64,000 nucleotides of DNA from positions 117,922-181,921 of the forward strand of contig NZ_JAEINH010000007.1 of assembly GCF_016342785.1 (NCBI RefSeq), given 5' to 3'. The stretch is from Sanguibacter suaedae (GTDB lineage: Bacteria > Actinomycetota > Actinomycetes > Actinomycetales > Cellulomonadaceae). The position numbers and the translations under genes are program-made. The notes under the pieces were generated by a model that had not been told where the DNA came from, made no database searches, and saw only the letters and a list, made by a program, of their open reading frames with translations. Below are positions 30,753-40,201 of the stretch, piece after piece; the stretch's first letter is position 1, and every line of letters starts with the position of its first letter.

Positions 30753-31064
30753 GTGCCACTACCCGAACTCACACCCGAGCAGCGCTCCGCAGCGTTGGAG
30801 AAGGCCGCGTCAGCGCGCCGGGCCCGTGCCGAGGTGAAGAACCGCCTGAAGTACTCTTCAGGTGCACTCTCCGACGTCATCCGTCAGGGACAGGAGGACG
30901 ACGTCATCGGCAAGCTCAAGGTCGTGTCGCTCCTCGAGTCCCTCCCCGGCGTCGGCAAGGTCAAGGCGAGGGCGATCATGTCCGAGGTGGGCATCGCCGA
31001 GAGCCGCAGGGTGCGCGGACTGGGACCGCACCAGGCGGCGGCCCTCATCGAAAGGTTTGGCTGA
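30753..31064 (+). CDS. mihF: Integration host factor, actinobacterial type (mIHF)
   Basis: Small nucleoid-associated DNA-binding protein that is essential in mycobacteria. The 103-residue form has an N-terminal helix (TPEQRSAALEKAASARRARA) and a helix-two-turn-helix domain with the invariant SLLESLPGVGKVKARAIM and RRVRGLGPHQ motifs. GTG 30753 is preferred over GTG 30744 because the GAAGAAGG site lies at the right distance and the family normally starts three residues before LPELTPEQR. The next gene, gmk, begins in the same reading frame right after this TGA and lacks a normal start codon. Confidence 0.92.
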   Translation: MPLPELTPEQRSAALEKAASARRARAEVKNRLKYSSGALSDVIRQGQEDDVIGKLKVVSLLESLPGVGKVKARAIMSEVGIAESRRVRGLGPHQAAALIERFG

Positions 31065-31667
31065 ATCATCACTGCTTCCTCGCACCACAGCGTCCCCGCC
31101 GCACGACTGACCGTCCTCGCCGGCCCCACCGCCGTCGGCAAGGGCACCGTCTCCGCCGACATCCGCGCCCGGTACCCCGACGTGTGGCTCTCGGTCTCGG
31201 CGACCACCCGGTCCCCACGACCCGGTGAGATCGACGGCGTCCACTACCACTTCGTCGGACCGGACGGGTTCGCGCAGATGGTCGAGGACGGGGAGCTCCT
31301 CGAGTGGGCCGTGGTGCACGGTCGCAACAGCTACGGCACACCCCGCACGCCCGTCGAGGAACGCCTCGCCGCTGGTGTGCCCGCGCTCCTGGAGATCGAC
31401 CTCCAGGGCGCCCGGCAGGTCCGCGGCACCATGCCCGACGCGCGTTTCGTGTTCCTCGCACCGCCCAGCTGGGAAGAGCTCGAACGCCGCCTCGTCGGCC
31501 GGGGCACCGAGGGGCCCGAGGAGCGCGAGCGCCGCCTCGCCACCGCCAAGGTGGAGCTCGCCGCCGAGTCCGAGTTCGACCACGTCATCGTCAACGACGA
31601 CGTCCGACGTGCCACCGACGAGCTCATCACGGTCATGGGCCTGCAGCCCCACGTCACCCACGCCTGA
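31065..31667 (+). CDS. gmk: Guanylate kinase, apparently with a non-canonical AUC start
   Basis: Phosphorylates GMP to GDP. The sequence has the P-loop [16 protein letters not shown], the GMP-binding [36 protein letters not shown] and the [12 protein letters not shown] motif, so the enzyme looks complete. Between the mihF stop (31062-31064) and the P-loop there is no ATG, GTG or TTG in frame. The first codons are ATC ATC ACT GCT. AAAGG at 31051-31055 sits nine bases before ATC 31065, so an AUC start coupled to mihF termination is the best reading; ATC 31068 and CTG 31107 are alternatives. GTG 31182 would delete the P-loop. From 31065 the product is 200 residues, the normal length. UGA read-through into a fusion, or a sequence error, cannot be excluded. 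Confidence 0.8.
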   Translation: MITASSHHSVPAARLTVLAGPTAVGKGTVSADIRARYPDVWLSVSATTRSPRPGEIDGVHYHFVGPDGFAQMVEDGELLEWAVVHGRNSYGTPRTPVEERLAAGVPALLEIDLQGARQVRGTMPDARFVFLAPPSWEELERRLVGRGTEGPEERERRLATAKVELAAESEFDHVIVNDDVRRATDELITVMGLQPHVTHA

Positions 31668-31735
31668 GACCTACGCGTCCCAGGACGCAGTAGACTGGTC
31701 GACCGGCCCCACCCTCGTACGTTCGGAGTTCATCT

Positions 31736-32023
31736 GTGTCTGGAACCGTCGCCTCCCCGATCGGCATCACCGACCCGCCCATCGACGACCTGCTCGAGCG
31801 CGCCGACTCGAAGTACGCCCTCGTGGTGTACTCGGCCAAGCGTGCCCGTCAGATCAACGCGTACTACTCCCAGCTCCACGAAGGGCTCCTCGAGTTCGTC
31901 GGGCCCCTCGTCGAGACCCGCAACCAGGAGAAGCCGCTGTCCATCGCCATGCGCGAGATCAACGCCGGCCTCCTGACCGTGGAGGCCACGGACGAGAAGC
32001 CGACCGGTACCTCCGGGACCTGA
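31736..32023 (+). CDS. rpoZ: RNA polymerase omega subunit
   Basis: Assists folding and assembly of the beta' subunit. The 95-residue protein has the omega core [34 protein letters not shown] and [19 protein letters not shown] 31736 is chosen because [20 protein letters not shown] matches the usual actinobacterial N-terminus. A TAGACT element (31691-31696) could be a -10, giving rpoZ its own promoter between gmk and rpoZ. coaBC follows after 25 bases. Confidence 0.95.
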   Translation: MSGTVASPIGITDPPIDDLLERADSKYALVVYSAKRARQINAYYSQLHEGLLEFVGPLVETRNQEKPLSIAMREINAGLLTVEATDEKPTGTSGT

Positions 32024-32048
32024 CGCACAGCACCGAGGACAGGACAGC

Positions 32049-33248
32049 ATGCGCATCATCCTCGGGGTGAGCGGTGGGATCGCCGCCTACAAGGCGATCC
32101 ACCTCCTGCGGACGTTCACCGAGGACGGCCACTCCGTGCGGGTGCTTCCCACCGCGGCCGCCCTCGAGTTCGTCGGAGCGCCCACGTGGGAGGCGCTCTC
32201 GGGCGAACCCGTGGCCACCACGGTGTTCGCGGACGTCCCGCACGTCCCGCACGTCGCCCTCGGGCAGCAGGCGGACCTCGTCGTCGTCGCCCCGGCGACC
32301 GCCGACCTCCTGGCGCGCATGACCGCAGGTCGCAGCGACGACCTCCTCACCGCGACCCTGCTCACGGCCCGGTGCCCGGTGCTCGTCGCACCCGCGATGC
32401 ACACCGAGATGTGGCAGCACCCCGCCACCACCGAGAACGTCGCAACCCTCCGCAGGCGGGGCACCCACGTCCTGGACCCCGCCTCGGGCAGGCTCACCGG
32501 TGCCGACACCGGCCCCGGCCGACTCCCCGAGCCGCACGAGATCGCCCAGGCCGCCTACGCGCTCGTCCACGACCCCGACCTCGCAGGTCGGCACGTGGTC
32601 GTCTCCGCCGGCGGAACCCGTGAGCCCCTCGACCCCGTGCGGTTCCTCGGCAACCGCAGCACCGGCCGCCAGGGCTACGCCCTCGCCGCCGCAGCACGGG
32701 CCCGGGGCGCGCAGGTCACCCTCGTCGCAGCGAACACCGCCCTCGCGGCACCCCCGGGGGTCGACGTCGTGCCGGTGGAGACCACCGCCCAGCTGCGGAC
32801 CGCCGTCCGTGAGGCCGCAGCGACGGCCGACGTCGTCGTCATGGCCGCCGCGGTCGCCGACTTCCGGCCGGCCGAGTCCACCGAGCACAAGATCAAGAAG
32901 CGCGACGACGGGCACGTGGCGCCCATCGAGCTCGTCGCCAACCCCGACGTCCTCGCCGAGCTGGCCGCCGAGCGCCTGCGCCCCGGGCAGGTCGTCGTCG
33001 GCTTCGCCGCGGAGACCGGCGACGCGAACGGCGACGCCCTCTTCCACAGCCGCCGCAAGGCCCGCCGCAAGGGCGCCGACCTCCTCGTCATGAACCCCGT
33101 GCACGACGGCCGCGGGTTCGGGACGCCGGACAACGAGATCACCGTCCTCGACCGTGACGGGACCGTCATGACCACCGCCGCCGGGACCAAGGCGCACGTC
33201 GCCGGCGTCGTCCTCGACCACGTCGCCGAGCTCCTCCGGCGACGCTGA
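32049..33248 (+). CDS. coaBC: Bifunctional phosphopantothenoylcysteine decarboxylase / synthetase
   Basis: Catalyses two steps of coenzyme A synthesis. The 399-residue protein has an N-terminal FMN-dependent CoaC domain ([32 protein letters not shown] substrate motif) and a C-terminal CTP-dependent CoaB domain ([20 protein letters not shown], then [10 protein letters not shown] and KIKKRDDG). In the segment where E. coli Dfp has its active-site cysteine before GDIGPGRM, this protein reads [14 protein letters not shown], without a cysteine; other actinobacterial forms appear similar. ATG 32049 follows GAGGACAGGACAGC. The gene sits between rpoZ and metK, the common actinobacterial order. Confidence 0.94.
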   Translation: MRIILGVSGGIAAYKAIHLLRTFTEDGHSVRVLPTAAALEFVGAPTWEALSGEPVATTVFADVPHVPHVALGQQADLVVVAPATADLLARMTAGRSDDLLTATLLTARCPVLVAPAMHTEMWQHPATTENVATLRRRGTHVLDPASGRLTGADTGPGRLPEPHEIAQAAYALVHDPDLAGRHVVVSAGGTREPLDPVRFLGNRSTGRQGYALAAAARARGAQVTLVAANTALAAPPGVDVVPVETTAQLRTAVREAAATADVVVMAAAVADFRPAESTEHKIKKRDDGHVAPIELVANPDVLAELAAERLRPGQVVVGFAAETGDANGDALFHSRRKARRKGADLLVMNPVHDGRGFGTPDNEITVLDRDGTVMTTAAGTKAHVAGVVLDHVAELLRRR

Positions 33249-33335
33249 GCGCTCGCCCCCGGACAGACCGGACACGCCCGGTCGTCCGCGGTCTCACAGA
33301 CGACCACGCGTCCCCGAGCCCGGGCGGGCACCCCG

Positions 33336-33341
33336 TATCCT
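33336..33341 (+). promoter_or_regulatory. metK -10 element (leaderless)
   Basis: TATCCT lies seven bases before ATG 33349 and no ribosome site is present, so transcription probably begins at the start codon. No good -35 is seen. Confidence 0.5.
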
Positions 33342-33348
33342 TGGCGCC

Positions 33349-34542
33349 ATGACCGAATCTCTGCGCCTCTTCACGTCCGAGTCGGTGACCGAGGGGCACC
33401 CGGACAAGGTCTGCGACCAGATCTCCGACGCCATCCTCGACGCGCTCCTCGAGCAGGACGCGGCGTCCCGCGTCGCCGTCGAGACGCTCGTGACCACCGG
33501 GCTCGTCCACGTCGCCGGCGAGGTGTCCACCGAGGCGTACGTCGAGATCCCGCAGATCGTCCGCCAGGTCGTCCGCAGCATCGGGTACACGTCCTCGTCC
33601 ATCGGGTTCGACGGCGACTCGTGCGGCGTGTCCGTCTCCATCGGCCAGCAGTCGCCCGATATCGCCCAGGGCGTGGACAAGGCGCTCGAGCAGCGCAGCG
33701 ACACGGCCTCCGGCGACCCGCTCGACGCGCAGGGCGCCGGCGACCAGGGCCTGATGTTCGGGTACGCCTCCGACGAGACCCCCACCCTCATGCCCCTCCC
33801 GGTCTTCGTCGCGCACCGCCTCGCCGAGCGTCTCGCGGCGGTCCGCAAGCAGGACGTGATCCAGGGCCTGCGCCCGGACGGCAAGACCCAGGTCACCGTG
33901 GGGTACGACGGAGACCGAGCGGTCCGTGTCGACACCGTCGTGCTGTCCACGCAGCACGCCCCCGACGTCCGCCAGGACGAGCTCACCGCCGCGGTCGCCG
34001 AGCTCGTCGTCGCACCGGTCCTCGCCGACCTCGACATCGACACCACCGGGCACACGCTCATCGTCAACCCCACCGGAACCTTCGTCGTCGGTGGCCCCCA
34101 GGGCGACGCCGGGCTCACCGGTCGCAAGATCATCGTCGACACCTACGGCGGCATGGCCCGCCACGGTGGTGGCGCGTTCTCCGGCAAGGACCCGTCGAAG
34201 GTGGACCGGTCCGCCGCGTACGCCACCCGGTGGGTCGCCAAGAACGTCGTCGCCGCCGGACTGGCGCGGCGCTGCGAGGTGCAGGTCGCCTACGCCATCG
34301 GTAAGTCGCACCCCGTGGGTCTGTACGTCGAGACCTTCGGGACCGAGACCGTCCCGCTCGAGCGCATCACCGCCGCGATCCGTGAGGTCTTCGACCTGCG
34401 GCCCGGAGCGATCGTCCGCGACCTCGACCTCCTGCGGCCCATCTACCAGCAGACCGCAGCCTATGGGCACTTCGGCCGGGAGCTCCCCGCCTTCACCTGG
34501 GAGCGCACCGACCGCGTCGACGACCTGCGCTCGGCCGTCTGA
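33349..34542 (+). CDS. metK: S-adenosylmethionine synthase
   Basis: Forms SAM from methionine and ATP. The 397-residue protein has the signature [17 protein letters not shown], the ATP motif [17 protein letters not shown] and the phosphate loop [20 protein letters not shown]. All catalytic residues appear intact. The ATG at 33349 is preceded by a -10-like TATCCT and by no Shine-Dalgarno sequence. No SAM riboswitch is visible in the 100-base upstream gap. priA starts 40 bases after the stop. Confidence 0.98.
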   Translation: MTESLRLFTSESVTEGHPDKVCDQISDAILDALLEQDAASRVAVETLVTTGLVHVAGEVSTEAYVEIPQIVRQVVRSIGYTSSSIGFDGDSCGVSVSIGQQSPDIAQGVDKALEQRSDTASGDPLDAQGAGDQGLMFGYASDETPTLMPLPVFVAHRLAERLAAVRKQDVIQGLRPDGKTQVTVGYDGDRAVRVDTVVLSTQHAPDVRQDELTAAVAELVVAPVLADLDIDTTGHTLIVNPTGTFVVGGPQGDAGLTGRKIIVDTYGGMARHGGGAFSGKDPSKVDRSAAYATRWVAKNVVAAGLARRCEVQVAYAIGKSHPVGLYVETFGTETVPLERITAAIREVFDLRPGAIVRDLDLLRPIYQQTAAYGHFGRELPAFTWERTDRVDDLRSAV

Positions 34543-34582
34543 CGCTCGAGCGCGCCACGCCCTTCGTCGCCACGGACCGCCC

Positions 34583-36778
34583 ATGACCGCCCAGGGCCCG
34601 GAGCAGCCCACGCTGCCCGGCCTGCCCCCGCCCGCCGTGAGAGCGCGCGCAGCAGGGGTGCGGGCCAGGACCTCGGAGACCGGGCAGCCCCTCGCGGAGG
34701 ACCTGCCGATCGCCCGCGTGTGCGTCGACGTGCCCCCCGCACACCTCGACCGGCTCTTCGACTACACGGTCCCGCAGTCGATGGCGGCCGAGGCCGTTCC
34801 CGGTGTGCGGGTCAAGGTCCGCTTCGGGGCCCAGGACGTCGACGGGTACGTCATCGAGCGCGTGGCCGCCACCGACCACGAGGGCCGGCTCGTGGCGCTG
34901 CGCAAGATCGTCTCGCCCCAGCCCGTGCTCACCCCCGAGGTCGCCGGTCTCGCCCGACGTGTGGCCGACTACTACGCGGGGTCCATGACCGACGTCCTGC
35001 GCCTCGCGGTCCCGCCACGGCTAGCCCGCGTCGAGACCGAGGAACCGGTGGCGGCACCGGCGCCCCCCGCGACCGGCACGGTGACCGAGGAACTGGTCGC
35101 CGCGTGGTCCGACGTGCGCGGGGGAGAGGCGTACCTGCGTCGGCTCGCCGCGGGCGAGTCGCCGCGAGCGGTCTGGTCCGCGCTGCCGGCCTCCCGCGAG
35201 CGCGGCGGGTGGCCCGCGGCTCTCGCGGCGGCCGCGAGCGCTGTGCTGCGCAGCGGTCGCGGCGCGCTCCTCGTCGTCCCGGACGCCCGGGACGTCGAGC
35301 TGCTCGCCGAGGCTCTGGTGGCGGTGGGGGTGGCGGAGTGGTCCCGTGAGGGTGCCACGAGCGCCCCCGGGCTCGGACCGGCGGCGTCGTTCGTGCGGCT
35401 GACGGCCGACGCGGGTCCGACGCCTCGGTACCGGAGCTTTCTCGCGGCTCTGCGTGGTGGGGCGCGGGTGGTGGTCGGGACGCGGGCTGCGGCGTTCGCC
35501 CCGGTGGCGGACCTCGGTCTGGTGGTGTGCTGGGACGACGTGGACCCGATGCACCAGGAGCGCAGGGCGCCGTACCCGCACGTGCGGGAGGTTCTTGCGT
35601 TGAGGTCGGAGCAGACGGGGTGCGCGGTCCTCGTGGGTTCGGTGTCGAGGTCCATCCATGCGCAGGCGCTGGTGGAGAGCGGGTGGGCGCGGGAGCTGGT
35701 CGCGGACCGGGCGACGGTGCGTGCCCGGACGCCGAGGGTACAGGCGTTGACGTCGGTGGAGGTGGCGCGGGAGGGTGCTGCGGGTGCGGCCCGGTTGCCC
35801 GGTGCTGCGTGGCAGGCGATGACCGCGGGGTTGCGGGACGGTCCGGTCCTCGTGCAGGTGCCCCGGGCGGGGTACCTGCCGGTGGTGGCGTGCGTGCGGT
35901 GCCGGGAGGCTGCGCGGTGCGGGGTGTGCACGGGGCCGTTGTCGCTCACGGGTGCGCGGGCGACGCCGCAGTGTGCGTGGTGCGGTGCGCTGGCGGGCGG
36001 GTGGTCGTGCCCCGAGTGCTCGGCGACGGGGTTGCGGTCGGTGCGGGTGGGTAGCGACCGGACGGCGGAGGAGCTGGGGCGTGCGTTCCCCGGGGTCCCG
36101 GTGCGTTCCTCGGGTGCGCGGTCCGCGGCGGGCGTTCTGGCGTCGGTCCCGTCGAGCCCTGCGCTGGTGGTGGCGACGCCTGGGGCGGAGCCGGTCGTCG
36201 AGGGTGGGTACTCGGTGGGCGTGCTCCTCGATGCTGCGGTCTCGACGAACCACGTGGGTCTGTACACGGATCAGGAGGCGCTGCACAGGTGGTTGTCGGC
36301 GGCCGCGTTGGTGCGGCCGTCGACCGAGGGTGGTCGGGTCCTGCTGGTGGGGGACGCGGCACCGATCCCGACGAACGCCCTGGTGCGGTGGGACCCGGTG
36401 GGGATGGCGAGCAGGGAGCTCGACGAGCGGGTGGAGCTGTCGTTGCCGCCGGCGGCGCGGATCGCGTCGGTGTCGGGCGACCGGCACGCGGTGGACGCAT
36501 TCCTGGCGCGCCTGCACCTGCCCGAGGGGGGTTCGGTGCTGGGGCCGGTGGACGTGGACCCGGACCAGGTGCCGCGTGACGGGGCGCCGGGAAGCACGCG
36601 GCGGAGCGTGGCGAGGACCACGGGCACGCTCGAGGCGCCGGTGCGTGCGGTGGTCCGGGTCCCGGTGGGCCGTGGTCGCGAGCTGGCGCGGGCGATGGCC
36701 GGGGTCCTGGCGGTCGCGAGCGCCAAGCGGGAGACGGGCCTGGTGTCGGTGGTGCTCGACCCGAAGGAGATGGTGTGA
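34583..36778 (+). CDS. priA: PriA-like primosomal protein, helicase motifs degenerate
   Basis: A 731-residue relative of replication-restart protein PriA. The N-terminal DNA-binding domain is recognisable ([20 protein letters not shown]). The central zinc region keeps eight cysteines (CVRC, CGVC, CAWC, CPEC). The helicase ATPase motifs are lost: no GxTGSGKT Walker A is found, and the DEEH box is replaced by [15 protein letters not shown]. Such ATPase-dead PriA is the rule in many actinobacteria and probably acts as a structural loader. Codon preference changes from C-ending to G-ending around 35280, within the gene. ATG 34583 is chosen from the conserved N-terminus. Confidence 0.88.
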   Translation: MTAQGPEQPTLPGLPPPAVRARAAGVRARTSETGQPLAEDLPIARVCVDVPPAHLDRLFDYTVPQSMAAEAVPGVRVKVRFGAQDVDGYVIERVAATDHEGRLVALRKIVSPQPVLTPEVAGLARRVADYYAGSMTDVLRLAVPPRLARVETEEPVAAPAPPATGTVTEELVAAWSDVRGGEAYLRRLAAGESPRAVWSALPASRERGGWPAALAAAASAVLRSGRGALLVVPDARDVELLAEALVAVGVAEWSREGATSAPGLGPAASFVRLTADAGPTPRYRSFLAALRGGARVVVGTRAAAFAPVADLGLVVCWDDVDPMHQERRAPYPHVREVLALRSEQTGCAVLVGSVSRSIHAQALVESGWARELVADRATVRARTPRVQALTSVEVAREGAAGAARLPGAAWQAMTAGLRDGPVLVQVPRAGYLPVVACVRCREAARCGVCTGPLSLTGARATPQCAWCGALAGGWSCPECSATGLRSVRVGSDRTAEELGRAFPGVPVRSSGARSAAGVLASVPSSPALVVATPGAEPVVEGGYSVGVLLDAAVSTNHVGLYTDQEALHRWLSAAALVRPSTEGGRVLLVGDAAPIPTNALVRWDPVGMASRELDERVELSLPPAARIASVSGDRHAVDAFLARLHLPEGGSVLGPVDVDPDQVPRDGAPGSTRRSVARTTGTLEAPVRAVVRVPVGRGRELARAMAGVLAVASAKRETGLVSVVLDPKEMV

Positions 36779-36790
36779 CGGGGCGGCTCC

Positions 36791-36796
36791 TACACT
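36791..36796 (+). promoter_or_regulatory. fmt -10 element (leaderless)
   Basis: TACACT lies seven bases before ATG 36804, with no ribosome site between them, in the 25-base gap after priA. A leaderless fmt transcript is likely. Confidence 0.5.
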
Positions 36797-36803
36797 GGGG
36801 CCC

Positions 36804-37757
36804 ATGCGTCTGCTCTTCGCCGGTACCCCGGCCGTAGCTGTTCCTGCCCTGGAGGCCCTGCTCGCCTCGCGTCACGAGGTCGTGGCGGTGCTCACGCGGG
36901 CGGACGCCCGGTCGGGCCGGGGTCGGCGTCTGGTGCCCAGCCCGGTGCGGGCGCGGGCGGAGGAGGCCGGTGTGCGTGTCCTGACGGAGCGTCCGAGGTC
37001 CGAGGGCTTCGTCGAGCTTCTCCGGGGGCTCGAGGTCGACTGTGCGCCCGTGGTGGCGTACGGCGAGATCCTGCCCACCGAGGTCCTCGCGGTGCCGGTG
37101 CACGGGTGGGTGAACCTCCACTTCTCGGTCCTCCCGGCGTGGCGTGGTGCCGCCCCGGTGCAGCGTGCCGTGATCGCGGGGGACGAGGTCACGGGTGCGA
37201 GCACCTTCCGTATCGAGGAGGGGCTCGACACGGGTCCGGTCTTCGGGACGACGACGGAGACGATCCGTCGCACGGACACGGCGGGCGATCTCCTCGACCG
37301 GTTGTCGGTCTCGGGTGCCGAGCTCCTCGTGGCGACGCTCGACGCGCTCGAGGACGGTGTGCTGTCGCCGGTCCCGCAGGGCTCGGAGGGTGTGAGTGTC
37401 GCTCCCAAGCTGTCGGTCGCCGATGCGCGGGTCACGTGGACGCACCCCGCGCACGCGGTCGACCGTCTCGTGCGCGGCTGCACGCCTGCACCGGGAGCTT
37501 GGACGACGCTGCCTGACGGGGCGCGTCTGGGTCTCGGTCCTGTGCGGGTGGTCGACGAGGACGTCGTGCCGGCCGGGAGCCTGGCGCCGGGGGAGGTGCA
37601 GGTCACCAAGCGTGCGGTTCGGGTGGGGACCGCGACGGCGGCCGTGGAGCTCGGTGACGTGGTGCCTGCCGGCCGCAAGGCGATGCCGGCCACGGACTGG
37701 GCGCGTGGTGCCCGCCCGGGCGAGGGTCTGCGCCTCGGTGCGGAGGTCGCGGCGTGA
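36804..37757 (+). CDS. fmt: Methionyl-tRNA formyltransferase
   Basis: Formylates initiator Met-tRNA using 10-formyl-tetrahydrofolate. The 317-residue protein begins [20 protein letters not shown] and has the catalytic Asn-His-Asp set in [20 protein letters not shown] and [19 protein letters not shown]. The C-terminal OB-like tRNA-binding domain follows. The 4-base overlap with rsmB and the position after priA match the common priA-fmt-rsmB order. A def gene is not present. Confidence 0.96.
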   Translation: MRLLFAGTPAVAVPALEALLASRHEVVAVLTRADARSGRGRRLVPSPVRARAEEAGVRVLTERPRSEGFVELLRGLEVDCAPVVAYGEILPTEVLAVPVHGWVNLHFSVLPAWRGAAPVQRAVIAGDEVTGASTFRIEEGLDTGPVFGTTTETIRRTDTAGDLLDRLSVSGAELLVATLDALEDGVLSPVPQGSEGVSVAPKLSVADARVTWTHPAHAVDRLVRGCTPAPGAWTTLPDGARLGLGPVRVVDEDVVPAGSLAPGEVQVTKRAVRVGTATAAVELGDVVPAGRKAMPATDWARGARPGEGLRLGAEVAA

Positions 37758-39247
37758 GCGGCGAGCACGGTCGTCGCGACGCCAAGGGGCGGGAGCGCGG
37801 CGCGGCGCGGGCGCGGGGCGAGGGCAGTCGTGGGGCGCTGGCCCCGGGGGAGCGGCGCAAGGGCACGGACCCTGCGCGGACGGTCGCCTTCGACGTCCTG
37901 CGCGAGGTGGCGGAGTCGGACGCTTACGCGAACCTCGTCCTGCCGCCGATGCTCCGGTCCCGTGGGCTGAGCGGGCGGGACGCGGCGTTCGCGACCGAGC
38001 TCACCTACGGCACCCTGCGACTGCGCGGCAGGTACGACGCGGTCATCGCCGAGTGCGTCGACCGTCCGCTGGACAGGATCGACGCCCCGGTGCTCGACGT
38101 CCTGCGCCTGGGGGCCCACCAGGTGCTGGGGATGCGGGTCCCCGCGCACGCCGCCGTGTCGGAGACGGTGGGGCTGGCCCGGCAACGCGTGGGTGCGGGC
38201 AGCGCGCAGTTCGTCAACGCGGTGCTGCGCAAGATCACGCGGACCGACCTCGAGGAGTGGCTCGAGGTCGTCGAGGGCCGCGAGGACGACGAGGTGGCGC
38301 GACTGTCCGTCGTGGACAGCCACCCGCAGTGGATCACCCGGGCGCTGCGCGACGCGCTCGTCGCTGCGGGTCGTCCTGTGGACGAGCTGGAGTCGTTGCT
38401 CGAGGCGGACAACGCGTCCCCGCGGGTGACCCTGGTGGCACGTCCGGGCCTGGTGTCGGCCGAGGACCTGGGGGCGCGCGTGGCGTCACGTCCGGGACGC
38501 TACGCGCCGACGGCCGTCGTCCTCGAAGGGTCCGACCCCGGGTCCCTCGCGGACGTCCGGGACGGTCGGGCGGGCGTCCAGGACGAGGGCAGCCAGCTGG
38601 TGACCCTGGCGTTCGTGCAGGCACCGGTCGAAGGGCCCGACGAACGGTGGCTCGACCTGTGCGCCGGCCCCGGTGGCAAGGCCGCCCTGCTCGCCGCGAT
38701 CGCGGGGACGCGGGGTGCGCGGATCGTCGCGAACGAGGTCCAGCCGCACCGCGCGGACCTCGTGGAGCGGTCGCTGGCCGCGGTGCCGGAGGACTCCGTG
38801 GAGCAGGTGCAGGTGTGGGACGGTCGTGACGTGGGGACGCAGGAGCCCGGGTCCTACGACCGGGTCCTCGTCGACGCGCCGTGCACGGGCCTCGGTGCGC
38901 TGCGGCGCAGGCCGGAGTCCCGGTGGCGCCGCGTGCCGGCCGACGTTCCCGTCCTGGCCGCCCTCCAGCGCGAGCTGCTCACGTCGGCCCTGGCCGCGGT
39001 GCGCCCGGGCGGCGTCGTGGGGTACGTGACGTGCTCACCGCACCTGGCGGAGACACGGACGGTCGTCTCCGACGTCCTGCGAGCGCTGCCGGAGGGGTCG
39101 GTGGAGATCCTCGACGCCCGGGCGCTGGTGACGCAGATCGCCGGGACGGACATGCCGTTGGCGGACCGTCTGGACGTCCAGCTGTGGCCGCACCTGCACG
39201 GGACGGACGCGATGCACCTGACGCTGCTGCGGAGGGTGACGCCCTAG
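37754..39247 (+). CDS. rsmB: 16S rRNA m5C967 methyltransferase (RsmB/Sun)
   Basis: SAM-dependent methyltransferase of 16S rRNA. The 497-residue protein has a basic disordered N-terminus, a NusB-like RNA-binding domain (about 35-170: [40 protein letters not shown]) and a Rossmann methyltransferase domain. The last has [19 protein letters not shown] and the two conserved cysteines in [16 protein letters not shown] and [16 protein letters not shown] 37754 overlaps the fmt stop. A -10 element for rpe overlaps its final codons. Confidence 0.95.
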   Translation: MSGEHGRRDAKGRERGAARARGEGSRGALAPGERRKGTDPARTVAFDVLREVAESDAYANLVLPPMLRSRGLSGRDAAFATELTYGTLRLRGRYDAVIAECVDRPLDRIDAPVLDVLRLGAHQVLGMRVPAHAAVSETVGLARQRVGAGSAQFVNAVLRKITRTDLEEWLEVVEGREDDEVARLSVVDSHPQWITRALRDALVAAGRPVDELESLLEADNASPRVTLVARPGLVSAEDLGARVASRPGRYAPTAVVLEGSDPGSLADVRDGRAGVQDEGSQLVTLAFVQAPVEGPDERWLDLCAGPGGKAALLAAIAGTRGARIVANEVQPHRADLVERSLAAVPEDSVEQVQVWDGRDVGTQEPGSYDRVLVDAPCTGLGALRRRPESRWRRVPADVPVLAALQRELLTSALAAVRPGGVVGYVTCSPHLAETRTVVSDVLRALPEGSVEILDARALVTQIAGTDMPLADRLDVQLWPHLHGTDAMHLTLLRRVTP

Positions 39248-39250
39248 GCT
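39245..39250 (+). promoter_or_regulatory. rpe -10 element (leaderless)
   Basis: TAGGCT, overlapping the rsmB stop, lies six bases before ATG 39257. There is no ribosome site. Confidence 0.5.
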
Positions 39251-39256
39251 GGGGCC

Positions 39257-39916
39257 ATGGCTCTGATCTCACCCAGCATCCTGTCCGCCGACTTCACGAA
39301 CCTCGAGCGGGACCTGCAGGCGATCTCGTCGGCGGACTACGCGCACGTGGACGTCATGGACAACCACTTCGTGCCGAACCTGACCATCGGGTTGCCGGTG
39401 GTGGAGCGCATCGTCGAGGTGTCGCCCGTCCCGGTGGACGTGCACCTGATGATCGAGGACCCGGACCGGTGGGCGCCGGGGTTCGCGGAGGCGGGTGCGC
39501 AGTCGGTGACGTTCCACGCGGAGGCGGCGAGCGCACCGGTGCGGCTGGCGAGGGAGCTGCGGCGCCTCGGCGCGCGCGCGGGCATGGCGTTGCGGCCCGC
39601 GACACCGCTGGAGGGGTTCGTGGACCTCCTGGGCGAGATCGACATGCTGCTCGTGATGACGGTGGAGCCGGGCTTCGGTGGGCAGTCGTTCATCGAGGGG
39701 ACGTTGCCGAAGATCCGTCGGGCGCGTCAGGCGATCTCGGACGCGGACCTGGACGTGTGGATCCAGGTGGACGGTGGGGTGTCACGGTCGACGATCGAGC
39801 GTGCGGCGGAGGCCGGGGCGAACGTCTTCGTGGCGGGTTCGGCGGTGTACGGCGCGCAGGACGTGGCCTCCGAGATCGAGGTCCTGCGGTCGATGGCCGG
39901 GGCGCACCGCCACTGA
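39257..39916 (+). CDS. rpe: Ribulose-phosphate 3-epimerase
   Basis: Pentose-phosphate TIM-barrel enzyme interconverting ribulose-5-P and xylulose-5-P. The 219-residue protein has [17 protein letters not shown], the metal-site [44 protein letters not shown] and the phosphate loop [20 protein letters not shown]. All metal-binding residues (His, Asp, His, Asp) are present. ATG 39257 is probably translated without a leader. It supplies ribulose-5-phosphate, which is also the substrate of RibBA encoded just downstream. Confidence 0.96.
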   Translation: MALISPSILSADFTNLERDLQAISSADYAHVDVMDNHFVPNLTIGLPVVERIVEVSPVPVDVHLMIEDPDRWAPGFAEAGAQSVTFHAEAASAPVRLARELRRLGARAGMALRPATPLEGFVDLLGEIDMLLVMTVEPGFGGQSFIEGTLPKIRRARQAISDADLDVWIQVDGGVSRSTIERAAEAGANVFVAGSAVYGAQDVASEIEVLRSMAGAHRH

Positions 39917-39982
39917 GGGTGGCGGGTGTCACGGCGCACTGTTGCCTCGGGTGGGTGCGTGCGTGGCATGATTGCGACGTAC

Positions 39983-40118
39983 ACACGTGCTCTGGGGTCG
40001 GTGAGAATCCGAGCCGGCGGTCATAGTCCGCGAGCCGCACCCCGGTGCGGTTGACCTGGTGGAACTCCAGGACCGACGGTCAAAGTCCGGATGGGAAGAG
40101 TCTCGTGGTGGCCCGTCG
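39983..40118 (+). promoter_or_regulatory. FMN riboswitch (RFN element)
   Basis: The conserved FMN aptamer is readable: TCTGGGGTCGGTGAGAATCC, GGCGGTCATAGTCCGCGAGC, then a variable hairpin around CCGCACCCCGGTGCGG, CTGGTGGAACTCCAGGACCG and ACGGTCAAAGTCCGGATGGG. The outer CACG/CGTG helix closes it. It precedes ribD by about 85 bases. FMN binding should lower expression of the rib operon. The expression platform is not obvious; no clear terminator is seen, so control may be at ribosome access (GGAGGAGGG near 40192) or by Rho. Confidence 0.92.
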
Positions 40119-40201
40119 GCGTGCGCCGTGCGGGTCATGGTGACGTCGCGCCCCGGCGCGACCCCACCCTCCCCGGAGCGCCTCGGGCGTGGAGGAGGGT
40201 C

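Noticed and set aside
31182..31667. Guanylate kinase starting at GTG 31182
   Set aside because: This would remove the P-loop and the first strand, leaving an inactive protein, although conserved sequence continues upstream in frame.
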